Shown piece after piece: positions 1-8,652 of a DNA stretch of 64,000 bases. Origin of the DNA: Algoriphagus ratkowskyi (GTDB lineage: Bacteria; Bacteroidota; Bacteroidia; Cytophagales; Cyclobacteriaceae); contig NZ_MSSV01000002.1 of assembly GCF_002150505.1 (NCBI RefSeq), positions 351,217 to 415,216 on the forward strand. The letters run 5' to 3'. Within the stretch, counting starts at the first letter, position 1, and each line of letters begins with the position of its first letter. Made by a program: the position numbers and the translations under genes. A model generated the notes under the pieces. It was not told where the DNA came from. It made no database searches and saw only the letters and a program-made list of their open reading frames with translations.

Positions 1-961
1 ATTCATCAGGATTATCTTCCAGAGGCATCTCTGTAGTATCAGAATAAATAGCCGCTGCTTGCACTCTTAATGTTTTATATTTAGATAAGTCACGCATGGA
101 AACGGCAATATCAATGGTTGGGATTGGCAAATTGATATCCATGCCTACCTGGGAAGTCCATTTTCCCGTTCCTTTTGCTTTGGCTTCGTCTTTAATATCA
201 TCCAGCAATAAATGATCTGCACCTGGGTTTTTAAATACAAAAATATCACGGGTCACTTCCAGTAGAAAAGATTGGAGCCTGCCATCATTCCATTGTTTAA
301 AAACCGCATGGATGGCTTCATTATTCAGGTGAAGCCCCTTCTTTAAAACCTCGTATGTTTCTGCTATCAGTTGCATCAGCGCATATTCGATTCCATTGTG
401 CACCATCTTAACAAAATGTCCTGCTGATCCCGGCCCCATGTAGGCAACAGTAGGATCACCATTGACGTGTGCTGCTATTGTTTCAAGAATGGGCTTTACC
501 AATTGATAAGCATGCTTATCGCCACCCGGCATCATGCTTGGTCCTCTGCGGGCGCCTTCTTCACCTCCTGAAACGCCCATTCCAATAAAATGAAAACCCT
601 TTTCTTTCAGATCTTTGTAGCGCCTGTCTGTATCGGTAAAATGCGAATTTCCACCGTCAATAATAAGGTCGCCTTTCTTCAATAATGGGAGGATTTCTGT
701 AATAACTTCATCTACTGCTTTGCCCGCTGTCACCAGCAGCATTACAGTTTTTGGAGATTTAAGGCTATTGATAAATTCAGTTAAGTCAGTAAAACCTTGT
801 ACACTATTCCCCTTGCTTTCTTCCTTTAGCAAAGTCACTTTATCATCGTGTCTGTTAAAGCCGGCAACAGGAAATCCATGGTCAGCCATGTTCAGCAATA
901 AATTTCTCCCCATGGTTCCCAACCCGTAAATGCCAAATACATTTTGATTTCCCTTTTCCAT
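1..961 (-). CDS. gnd: 6-phosphogluconate dehydrogenase, decarboxylating (C-terminus outside window)
   Basis: Oxidative decarboxylation of 6-phosphogluconate to ribulose 5-phosphate, making NADPH in the cytosol. Translation from the ATG at 961 gives an N-terminal Rossmann fold with GLGTMGRN, then IIDGGNS, the substrate motif GVSGGEEGARRGPSMMPGG, and the catalytic stretch with Lys and Asn in HFVKMVHNGIEY. The reading frame runs open off the left window edge, so the C-terminal helical domain is not seen. It is the last visible gene of a same-strand block with HAD, tal, rpiB and tkt; the gap to the HAD stop is only 13 nt, which suggests co-transcription. Identity is secure from the motifs. Confidence 0.96.
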   Translation of the reverse strand, partial: MEKGNQNVFGIYGLGTMGRNLLLNMADHGFPVAGFNRHDDKVTLLKEESKGNSVQGFTDLTEFINSLKSPKTVMLLVTAGKAVDEVITEILPLLKKGDLIIDGGNSHFTDTDRRYKDLKEKGFHFIGMGVSGGEEGARRGPSMMPGGDKHAYQLVKPILETIAAHVNGDPTVAYMGPGSAGHFVKMVHNGIEYALMQLIAETYEVLKKGLHLNNEAIHAVFKQWNDGRLQSFLLEVTRDIFVFKNPGADHLLLDDIKDEAKAKGTGKWTSQVGMDINLPIPTIDIAVSMRDLSKYKTLRVQAAAIYSDTTEMPLEDNPDE

Positions 962-974
962 TTTATTTAGTTTT

Positions 975-1586
975 TTATTTCTTTAGGTTCATTAGATTTT
1001 CTATTGTGTTTTTAAAATCCCGATGATGAAAGCTGCGGATACCCAACTTTTCCCCTGCCTCTGCCAGCATGAGCCTATCATCGAAATAAGCACACTCTTC
1101 CGGTCGCGCTTGCGCTATGCCCATAGCTAATTGAAAAATACCCGGATCGGGCTTACGCATACCTAGGTGACAGGATGAGAAAAACCCATCAAAACATTGA
1201 TGCAGTGAAAACTTTTTAATGCGGTAATCATTGAGCTCTCTGCTTTCGTTGTTTATGGAAAAAACACGGACTCCACAATTTTTCTTCCATTCTTTTAGCC
1301 AAGGAAGCATATCCGGTAACTCTACAGACTGAGCGAACATGAAATTTTTAAACTCTTCTTTAGAAAAATCCCTTGGATGATTGAATACTACCGTATCCAG
1401 ATAATCATCCATGGTAATGCTGCCTATTTCGAACACGTTAAAAATGAAATTGTGCAGCACGTCCATTTCTTCATAGTTGAGCTTGAATTTTTTAGCTGCT
1501 TTTTCCCGTGACAGATGACCCCACCCATTGCTGAGCAACACGCCGCCTATATCAAAGAAAACGACCTTAGTCTGTGAATTTTCCAT
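975..1586 (-). CDS. HAD family hydrolase (HAD-IA, YihX-like)
   Basis: Cytosolic haloacid dehalogenase superfamily phosphatase, 203 aa. Visible motifs: I FFDIGGV with nucleophile Asp12, II around Ser110 in VFSIN, III Lys145 in MRKPDP, IV YFDD at 168-170. The second acidic residue of the classic DxD is Gly here, as in the YihX-type branch. A helical cap lies at about residues 20-90. It sits 11 nt downstream of transaldolase within the pentose-phosphate block, so a sugar-phosphate substrate is plausible. The exact substrate cannot be read from sequence. Confidence 0.85.
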   Translation of the reverse strand: MENSQTKVVFFDIGGVLLSNGWGHLSREKAAKKFKLNYEEMDVLHNFIFNVFEIGSITMDDYLDTVVFNHPRDFSKEEFKNFMFAQSVELPDMLPWLKEWKKNCGVRVFSINNESRELNDYRIKKFSLHQCFDGFFSSCHLGMRKPDPGIFQLAMGIAQARPEECAYFDDRLMLAEAGEKLGIRSFHHRDFKNTIENLMNLKK

Positions 1587-1597
1587 ATCACTTGAAT

Positions 1598-2692
1598 CTA
1601 TGAGTGTAGTTTTTGCTTTTCGATTTTTTCCAAAAGTTTATCAAAAGATTTATTGAATTTTTCAATACCCTCGTCTTCAAGCTTCTGGGTTATAGCATCT
1701 AGATTAATGCCGTTTTCTTTTAATTGCTCCAATACATTGGTCGCTTTATCTAGGTCATCTTCCAATGTATTTCCTGCTTTTCCATGATCACGAAAAGTGT
1801 CAAGGGTTTCCATTGGAATAGTATTGATGGTTTCTTTTCCAATTAAAGCCTCCACATATTTTACATCGCTGAACGAAGGATCTTTACTACTGGTACTTGC
1901 CCACAATACCCGCTGCCGGTTTGCTCCTTTTACTTCTAGGTTTATAAAGCGCTCACTATTCACTACCTCCTGGTAAATTTCATAAGCCTTTTTAGCGGAA
2001 GCGATGGCCACTTCTCCTTTCAGTTTATTCAACCCTTTTTCCTCCAGCAGCGGATCGATCATAACATCAATACGACTAAGAAAAAAACTGGCTACTGATG
2101 CCACCTGATCAATGGGTTGGTTGGAATTCAATCTGTCTTCAATCCCAGATATGAAAGCGTTGGTGATGTCCCGATATCGTGACAAACCAAACAGAAGTGT
2201 AACATTAATATTTATCCCTTTGCTGATACAATGCCGGATGGCAGGCAGGCCTTCCGCTGTGCCGGGAATTTTGATCATTAGATTTTTTCGGTCAACGGCT
2301 TTCCATAATTCTTTTGCCTGTTTTATGGTTCCCCCTGTATCGCGGGCAAGATGAGGAGAGACCTCAAGGCTTACAAAACCATCTTCCCCTTTGGTTTCAT
2401 CATAAACCGGTTTAAAAAAATCAGCGGCACGTTTAATATCTTTGATCGCAAGACCAAAAAAAATCTCGCCGTTACTGGTTTTTTGTTTCGAAAACGCTTC
2501 AATATCTTCATCATAAGTAGAGCTATTGCTGATTGCCTTTTCAAAAATAGCGGGGTTGGAAGTAAGGCCCCTGATGCCATCTTCTTCAATCAGTTTTTTT
2601 AATTCCCCGGAGTCCATAATTTTACGATCCAGGTAATCGAGCCAGATGCTTTGACCGAAATCGAGTATGCTTTTTACTTTATTTGATTCCAT
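1598..2692 (-). CDS. tal: Transaldolase
   Basis: Transfers a dihydroxyacetone unit between sedoheptulose 7-phosphate and glyceraldehyde 3-phosphate in the non-oxidative pentose phosphate pathway. The 364-aa length and N-terminus (LDFGQSIWLDYL, then GIRGLTSNPAIF) fit the longer mycobacterial/cyanobacterial-type transaldolases rather than the ~220-aa TalC group. The Schiff-base lysine is Lys141 in MIKIPGT; NVTLLFGLSRY follows. The start overlaps the end of rpiB by 14 nt, indicating translational coupling. Confidence 0.95.
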   Translation of the reverse strand: MESNKVKSILDFGQSIWLDYLDRKIMDSGELKKLIEEDGIRGLTSNPAIFEKAISNSSTYDEDIEAFSKQKTSNGEIFFGLAIKDIKRAADFFKPVYDETKGEDGFVSLEVSPHLARDTGGTIKQAKELWKAVDRKNLMIKIPGTAEGLPAIRHCISKGININVTLLFGLSRYRDITNAFISGIEDRLNSNQPIDQVASVASFFLSRIDVMIDPLLEEKGLNKLKGEVAIASAKKAYEIYQEVVNSERFINLEVKGANRQRVLWASTSSKDPSFSDVKYVEALIGKETINTIPMETLDTFRDHGKAGNTLEDDLDKATNVLEQLKENGINLDAITQKLEDEGIEKFNKSFDKLLEKIEKQKLHS

Positions 2693-3149
2693 GATTAGTT
2701 ACATTAATTTTTTCTAACTGTTTAACTTTTTGCAATCTTCTTACATGTCTCTCAGCGCTTGTGAATTTTGCGTTTAAAAATGCTGTGATAAATTCCTGTG
2801 CTGCTGCAAAACCTATAACACGCCCCCCGAGACAAATCAAATTCATATCATCATCTTCCACTCCTTGGTGTGAAGAAAAATAATCGTTAATTAAAGCTGC
2901 TCTTACCCCTACAACTTTATTGGCGGCTATTGATGCGCCTACTCCACTACCGCAAATTGCAATACCGCGTTGCACCTCTTTTGCAGCAACTGCTTTTGCA
3001 AGTGGAATTACGAAGTCAGGATAATCATCTTTGTCATCGGATTTATACGAGCCAAAATCCACCACTTCGTATTCCTTTTTGAGCAGGAATGCATGGATAA
3101 TTTCTTTGAGTTCAAAACCACCATGATCTGCAGCAATTCCTATTTTCAT
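2679..3149 (-). CDS. rpiB: Ribose 5-phosphate isomerase B
   Basis: Interconverts ribose 5-phosphate and ribulose 5-phosphate. From the ATG at 3149 the protein starts MKIGIAADHGGFELKE, the family's canonical N-terminus. A TTG nine codons upstream (3176) is in frame but adds a tail the family lacks, so 3149 is preferred. Catalytic Cys66 is in CGSGVG, and DDDMNLICLGGRVIG is present. At 156 aa it is the usual RpiB length. It precedes tal with a 14-nt overlap and follows tkt, completing the non-oxidative branch. Confidence 0.93.
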   Translation of the reverse strand: MKIGIAADHGGFELKEIIHAFLLKKEYEVVDFGSYKSDDKDDYPDFVIPLAKAVAAKEVQRGIAICGSGVGASIAANKVVGVRAALINDYFSSHQGVEDDDMNLICLGGRVIGFAAAQEFITAFLNAKFTSAERHVRRLQKVKQLEKINVTNHGIK

Positions 3150-3223
3150 TTCATTAATGTTATTTAGTGATGACAAGGCTTGTAATATCTTTGGGCACTG
3201 TCCTGATTCATTAATTTAGCTCT

Positions 3224-5233
3224 TTATGAAAGTAATGCTTTCGCTCTTCTTACCACGTTTTCAATCGTAAATCCATATTCCTGCATTACTTGCTCGCCTG
3301 GGGCCGATTCGCCAAATCTATTGATGCCAATAATATCACCTTCATCCGTTACATATTTATGCCAGCCTAAAGGCGAGCCGGCTTCCACCGCCAATCGTTT
3401 CTTCAGCGCTTGTGGAAATATTTTTTCTTTATAAGCGGCATTCTGTTTTTCAAACAATTCCCATGAAGGCATACTTACTACACGCGCCCCAATGTTCTGC
3501 TCTTTTAATTGCTGCTGTGCGGCAATCATTAATTGAACTTCAGATCCGGTGGCAATCAAAATTATTTCCGGGTTTGTTTCTGATTCGGATAGAATGTAGG
3601 CTCCCTTTTCCAATGCATCCGCCTTCGCATATTTCTCCTGGTCAATTACCGGAAGTCCCTGTCTAGTTAATATAATAGCTACCGGGCCGTCGTTATGTTC
3701 TATGGCAACTCTCCATGCATGTGTTGTTTCATTGGCATCGGCAGGGCGAATAACCGTTATGTTTGGTATAGATCTTAATGAGATTAATTGTTCAATGGGC
3801 TGATGCGTTGTTCCATCTTCACCCAATGCGATACTATCATGAGTGTAAATAAATATTGGACGAATTTTCATGATGGCAGCGAGGCGAATTGGAGGTCGCA
3901 TATATTCGGAGAAAATAAGGAATGTAGCGCCATAAGGAATAATAAATTTGCTAAGGGCTAGCCCATTTAAGATGGCTCCCATGGCATGTTCTCTTATTCC
4001 GAAATGGAAATTTCGCCCTGAATAATTTTCTGAAGTAAATGATTTGTAATTCTCCAAGTCCGTGTCTGTGGATGGAGCCAGATCTGCAGAACCGCCAATT
4101 AGGTTAGGCAAATAATCAGCAATCGCATTCAGTACTTTTCCAGAAGCTTTGCGGGTTGCTATTTCCTTATCTCCGGCTTTAAATACGGGTAACTTTTCCT
4201 TCCACCCTACAGGTAACTTTCCGCTGCTTAATAATTCATATTCATTAGCCTGTTCTGTATATTTTTCTTTATAGCTCCTGAATAATTCATTCCAGCTCTC
4301 TTCTTTTTTTATTCCCTTCTTTCCGGCAGCACGGTAATAATCCAAAACTTTACCAGGCACTTCAAAATATTTATCAGGGTCAAAACCAAAATGCTTTTTC
4401 ACTAATTTTACTTCATCTTCACCCAACGGAGAACCGTGTGCGGCAGCAGTACCAGCTTTATTAGGACTCCCATAACCGATGTGAGTACGAACTTTTATCA
4501 AAGAAGGTCTTTTTGTATCTGCTTGTGCATTTTTTATAGCTGCAGATAACTCCACTATATCATTACCGTCTGCAAGCACCTGGACATGCCAACCATATGC
4601 TTCAAAGCGTTGAGCTACATCTTCGTCGAAAGCTAAATTTGTACTTCCCTCAATAGTAATATGATTATCATCATAGAGATAAATCATATTACCTAACTGA
4701 AGATGCCCTGCCAAAGATGCCGCTTCAGCAGTTACACCTTCCATCAAATCGCCATCACTGCAAATGGCATAAATTTTATAATCGAAAATATCAAATCCCG
4801 GCTTATTGTAACGTGCAGCCATATATTTTTGTGCAATTGCAAATCCTACTCCATTGGCAAAACCCTGTCCTAATGGACCTGTGGTCACTTCAATGCCTGC
4901 TAATAATCCGTATTCAGGATGCCCTGCGGTTTTGCTATGAAGTTGCCGGAATTTTTTAAGATCATCCATGGAGATATCATAGCCGGTTAAGTATAAAAAA
5001 GTATACTGTAACATGCAGGCATGACCGGCTGACAAAATAAAACGATCACGATTTATCCACTCAGGATTTTTCGGATTATAGTTCATACTCTCTGACCACA
5101 GCACATGGCCTAGCGGTGCCAAACCCATGGGAGTACCCGGATGACCTGAGTTTGCTTTTTGAACAGCATCTGCCGCTAAGATTCTTACTGTATTGATGCC
5201 TAATTGTTGAATATTTTCTGTTGTTTTATCCAT
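3224..5233 (-). CDS. tkt: Transketolase
   Basis: Thiamine-diphosphate enzyme moving two-carbon units between ketoses and aldoses. The 669 aa match full-length bacterial transketolase. The TPP fold shows SGHPGTPMG, GPLGQG and SDGDLMEGV; the central Pyr domain shows GIREHAMGAI and DSIALGEDGTTHQPIEQ; the C-terminal domain has SPLGWHKYV. It is 22 nt downstream of the glucoamylase gene and upstream of rpiB. No defect is seen. Confidence 0.97.
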   Translation of the reverse strand: MDKTTENIQQLGINTVRILAADAVQKANSGHPGTPMGLAPLGHVLWSESMNYNPKNPEWINRDRFILSAGHACMLQYTFLYLTGYDISMDDLKKFRQLHSKTAGHPEYGLLAGIEVTTGPLGQGFANGVGFAIAQKYMAARYNKPGFDIFDYKIYAICSDGDLMEGVTAEAASLAGHLQLGNMIYLYDDNHITIEGSTNLAFDEDVAQRFEAYGWHVQVLADGNDIVELSAAIKNAQADTKRPSLIKVRTHIGYGSPNKAGTAAAHGSPLGEDEVKLVKKHFGFDPDKYFEVPGKVLDYYRAAGKKGIKKEESWNELFRSYKEKYTEQANEYELLSSGKLPVGWKEKLPVFKAGDKEIATRKASGKVLNAIADYLPNLIGGSADLAPSTDTDLENYKSFTSENYSGRNFHFGIREHAMGAILNGLALSKFIIPYGATFLIFSEYMRPPIRLAAIMKIRPIFIYTHDSIALGEDGTTHQPIEQLISLRSIPNITVIRPADANETTHAWRVAIEHNDGPVAIILTRQGLPVIDQEKYAKADALEKGAYILSESETNPEIILIATGSEVQLMIAAQQQLKEQNIGARVVSMPSWELFEKQNAAYKEKIFPQALKKRLAVEAGSPLGWHKYVTDEGDIIGINRFGESAPGEQVMQEYGFTIENVVRRAKALLS

Positions 5234-5255
5234 GGAAGTTTAATCAGAAATGTTA

Positions 5256-6605
5256 TTAAGAAGATTTAGCGTTGAGCCAGCCACCTGTAAAACTTGCCAG
5301 TCGCAAACCTTTTATGATAGGATGACTTTTTTTCATTTGATTCCATATCAACCCTGATTTATAATTTTCGATCATTAAAATGATCGGACCTTGATTTAAT
5401 CCAAATTTCCATGGTGAAAACCAAACACTTTGGTGAGTGTCTTTGACAGGAAAAGTGGGGTTAAAACTTGCATCAAAACCATATTTACCATGTTTTTCAA
5501 AATCATGTCTTTCTATGGCATGGCGAATGGTTCTTAGAACAACCTCTGGTGCAAACGGAAGCGAAGCTGCAACTGCCCAGGGAGCAATTGTGCCGTCGTC
5601 CGGCCCAAAAGGGATCCCTCTTGCCCTGTAATCAAAAAACTTTCTTGGAACACCGTTAACAATACGCTTACTGGGGCCGGGGCCATCACTTGCCGTAAAC
5701 CCCCAACAATTTTCGCCATAGTGAGCGAATCCCAAAGGATTTTCTATGGCATAGCGTTGCTGGACAAGGGTTGCACGCCGACTGTTTTCAAAGTAATCCA
5801 CACCGATCTTTTTATTCAGCTCATCACCGATGCCGTTAAAATCAAGCCATATGTGCGACATCTGGTGTATAAAAAGAGGGCCGGCATAAATATGTTCTAT
5901 TCCGTATAGTTTTTTAAATTCAAAAGTGGATATCCATTTTTTATAGATAGATGGATTGATGGGGAATGTGGGCGAGCCGAGTGCCAGTATATACATAATA
6001 TGCGCCTCGCTATACTTTTCGTCCCAACGGAAACGAAGAAAGCCGGATTCCGGCTTCCACCCATGGGCAACCGAGTCACGACCGTTCAACGCCCACTTCC
6101 AATCAACCCGGGCATAGAGTTCATCGGCAATAGACCGGATTTCGGTTTCGGATTTATTTTCCCCTGAAAAATAATTTCGTGCAGTCAACACTCCGGCCAA
6201 TAATATAGCGGTATCAATCGTGGACAATTCACTATTTAATGCCCTTTTTCCGGTCTGCATATCCAGGAAGTGATAATAGAATCCCTTGTATCCTGTCGCA
6301 TCCACTTCGATACCCTGATGGCTGGTATGGAAAAACTTTAAAACGGTAAGCGTCCTTTTGATTGCCTCATCCCGGGATATATATCCGCGCTCAATACCGA
6401 CAATATAGCAGCTCAACCCCATACCTACCGCTGCTATACTTGACGGAGATCCTGGTTGGCTTTTATCCGCTATTAACCCGGTATGCCCGTTCACCTCTTT
6501 TAGGAAATACCCAAAGGTTTCCCGCTGAAGGAGATCCATCATTTCTGTATCGGTACTCTGGGGATTTATCTTTTGCAAGTGTTTAGATCTTAATGGTTGC
6601 GTCAT
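5256..6605 (-). CDS. Glucoamylase-family protein (COG5368)
   Basis: Glycoside hydrolase-like (alpha/alpha)-barrel protein of the 'glycoamylase' family, 449 aa. Recognisable features are the ETFGYFLKEVNGHTGLI start, the SSIAAVGMGLSCYIVGIERG segment, the His-containing QMSHIWLDF motif and the CWGFTASDGP motif. No signal peptide is evident, unlike many exported relatives, so a cytosolic location is likely. It is first in transcription order of the pentose-phosphate block, which suggests glucan or oligosaccharide breakdown feeding those enzymes; that link is inference. Substrate specificity is unknown. Confidence 0.85.
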   Translation of the reverse strand: MTQPLRSKHLQKINPQSTDTEMMDLLQRETFGYFLKEVNGHTGLIADKSQPGSPSSIAAVGMGLSCYIVGIERGYISRDEAIKRTLTVLKFFHTSHQGIEVDATGYKGFYYHFLDMQTGKRALNSELSTIDTAILLAGVLTARNYFSGENKSETEIRSIADELYARVDWKWALNGRDSVAHGWKPESGFLRFRWDEKYSEAHIMYILALGSPTFPINPSIYKKWISTFEFKKLYGIEHIYAGPLFIHQMSHIWLDFNGIGDELNKKIGVDYFENSRRATLVQQRYAIENPLGFAHYGENCWGFTASDGPGPSKRIVNGVPRKFFDYRARGIPFGPDDGTIAPWAVAASLPFAPEVVLRTIRHAIERHDFEKHGKYGFDASFNPTFPVKDTHQSVWFSPWKFGLNQGPIILMIENYKSGLIWNQMKKSHPIIKGLRLASFTGGWLNAKSS

Positions 6606-7085
6606 TCTACTGCTTTTACCTGAATTTGACTTTCCTATTTAGATGCTTTTTTATACTTTACTGTCTTTATCTATTAACTAACAGACCCTGAACTTTCAAG
6701 AATTATATTGCTGACCTACGCCATATGACTCCCCTATTCGACTTTAAATGTGAGATGAAGCTTTTATTTTAAACTATTGCTTTTTGATAGTAATTAATTA
6801 ATATTTTACTAACCTCATTAAACGACAGTTTTATAAGTATTAGAAGCTCTGTAATACTTTGTTTAAATCTTTGTGGTTCTAGGAATAACTCCCTCAATTC
6901 ATTTATAACATTCTATGATAAAATCATTTGTCATTTTAAATCACCCATAGGTATTTCCACATAGGACAGGAAAAATATTTTGAAAGGATTTCTATCTCGA
7001 TAACAGCACACATATCTCCCATTAATATAATTACTAAGCAGGCAATAGTAAAAAATATAAGAGCTAATAAACTTTTTCATCATGA
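6606..7085. other. 480-nt intergenic region, probable promoter of the pentose-phosphate block
   Basis: AT-rich and without a convincing gene. A minus-strand frame of 50 codons at 7083-6931 begins MMKKFISSYIF and has the look of a small exported peptide, but its second half reads equally well in another frame, so I do not call it. Transcription of the glucoamylase-to-gnd block must start in or near this gap; no clear TAnnTTTG box was found. Confidence 0.4.
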
Positions 7086-7469
7086 TTATTTTTTTTCTCT
7101 CTTTTCAAGCATCTTATTTTCTATCATTTCCTTTTTAATATCCTGCCGGACCAGTCCGAATAAACTCATATAGATATTGGCAATCCACACCAATGAAAAT
7201 CCTGCAATTATATAACCTCGCCAATCACTCATCAGTAATGTGTAATTCGTTATAAAAAGAAAAAGAATCGTTACGTAATGGCTAAAGCAATATTCACAGG
7301 TAAAGAGATAAAAGAATTTTCTTTCCACTATGGTTTTACCTCGCACACTTCGATTAACACAATAGTCTTTGAATTCACGAAAAACTTCTTCGTGAGTCAC
7401 TGTCCACGCGATGCAGGCAATGGGTATGGCCAATATAAAAAGCCAGATTAATTGTACCGAGACCGTCAA
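7086..7469 (-). CDS. Small membrane protein, DUF1360-like
   Basis: 127 aa with about three hydrophobic helices (residues 5-25, 55-75, 82-105). A CEYCFSHYV motif in the middle resembles the CxxCxSxW/Y motif of DUF1360-type membrane proteins. The C-terminus is strongly charged. No enzymatic role can be assigned. It lies downstream of a universal stress protein on the same strand and probably belongs to the same stress-linked group; that is inference. Confidence 0.55.
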   Translation of the reverse strand: MTVSVQLIWLFILAIPIACIAWTVTHEEVFREFKDYCVNRSVRGKTIVERKFFYLFTCEYCFSHYVTILFLFITNYTLLMSDWRGYIIAGFSLVWIANIYMSLFGLVRQDIKKEMIENKMLEKREKK

Positions 7470-7669
7470 TATACTCGTCGCGTCAAACTTATAGTATCCA
7501 TTCCTAATTTAGCATCAGTCACGAATAAACTTCTATCACTGGCAAGAAAAATCAAACTTTCCATGCCAATCCCAGACAAGCTTTCCTTCATTAACGTTTT
7601 TTTGTTTTCCAGTTTTTTCATTATTCTTTTTGATTTTTGTAATTTTAAATACAAATATAGAATGCTGTT

Positions 7670-8506
7670 TTATTCTCCCAAGGAATACGTCCATATTGGA
7701 CAATCCATACGATTGACAACCTCTTCAGCCACACTTCCTGAGAATAAATGAGCCAGACCTTTGCGACTGTGCGTACCCATAGCAATCATATCCGCCTTAA
7801 TCTCAATAGTGAAATTGATGATGGCATCCGATTCGTAAAAATCATTTCGCGTGTTAATTGTATAATTCTGAAGATCAAAATCCTTCGCATACGCTTCCAT
7901 CATATCTTTCTCATCAATTGTTCTCTTCATATTGTGAGGTGTATTCACCAGCAACAGATGAAGCTTAGCAGAAAAGAAATTTTGTAATTCTTTGATATGA
8001 ATCAGTAATTTATTTTGATTCGGATCAAGTGTGGTGGGAAATACAATGTTTTTAATGTCAGACAACTCGAGCGACTTCCTAATGGCCAATACAGGCAATG
8101 GGGAGAAGCGAACAACTTTTTCAGTATTTGAACCCACAAGAAACTCTTTAATCCCTGTTGCCCCTTGTGTACCCATAACAATCAAATCCACGCTATTTTC
8201 TTCTGCTATATGAATAATAGTTCTTGTGATGGGGCCGTGCTCTATCATGGAGCGAACATTGATTGACCCATTCGTCCACTTGGTCTTCAGTTCTTCTAGT
8301 TTCTTTTCGGCACTTAAATTCATATCATTCAAGAAATTATCTTCAAAATAAAGTGCTGGTACCTGTATTGTGCCGCGCAAAACTGGAAGCTCAATTACAT
8401 GGAGTAAAATAATTTCTCCTTTGCTTTGTTGCGCAATCTGAAATGCAAATATGAAGGCCTGAACTGCCGAATCAGAAAAATCGCAAGGGACGAGTATCTT
8501 TTTCAT
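7670..8506 (-). CDS. Tandem universal stress protein (UspA family)
   Basis: Two UspA domains in 278 aa. The first (about 1-145) begins KKILVPCDFSDSA and ends with the ATP-binding G-x2-G-x9-GS signature in MGTQGATGIKEFLVGSN. The second (about 150-278) keeps a related MGTHSRKGLAHLFSGS motif. Such proteins bind ATP and are induced under starvation, hypoxia or oxidative stress. It is one of three intact Usp genes in the window (also 14538-15371 and 30835-31305), plus one relic. Confidence 0.9.
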   Translation of the reverse strand: MKKILVPCDFSDSAVQAFIFAFQIAQQSKGEIILLHVIELPVLRGTIQVPALYFEDNFLNDMNLSAEKKLEELKTKWTNGSINVRSMIEHGPITRTIIHIAEENSVDLIVMGTQGATGIKEFLVGSNTEKVVRFSPLPVLAIRKSLELSDIKNIVFPTTLDPNQNKLLIHIKELQNFFSAKLHLLLVNTPHNMKRTIDEKDMMEAYAKDFDLQNYTINTRNDFYESDAIINFTIEIKADMIAMGTHSRKGLAHLFSGSVAEEVVNRMDCPIWTYSLGE

Positions 8507-8652
8507 TTGTTTTATTTTATGTAAATAATCATTAGTAAAATTTATTTCTTAAAATGGATCTGAGAGTTTGTTTGATTCGCCGTACCCTGTGATTGACATT
8601 TTAAAGTTTGATGCTTTCACTTGCCCTACCCTATTCTCAAAAAAATCATTTT

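Noticed and set aside
2112..2602. Plus-strand frames of about 80 codons inside transaldolase
   Set aside because: They lie antisense to a gene with full family motifs and show no motif of their own.
7466..7654. 62-codon minus-strand frame between the Usp gene and the small membrane protein
   Set aside because: It overlaps the next gene's start, has no recognisable motif or signal, and composition is ordinary for non-coding AT-rich DNA.
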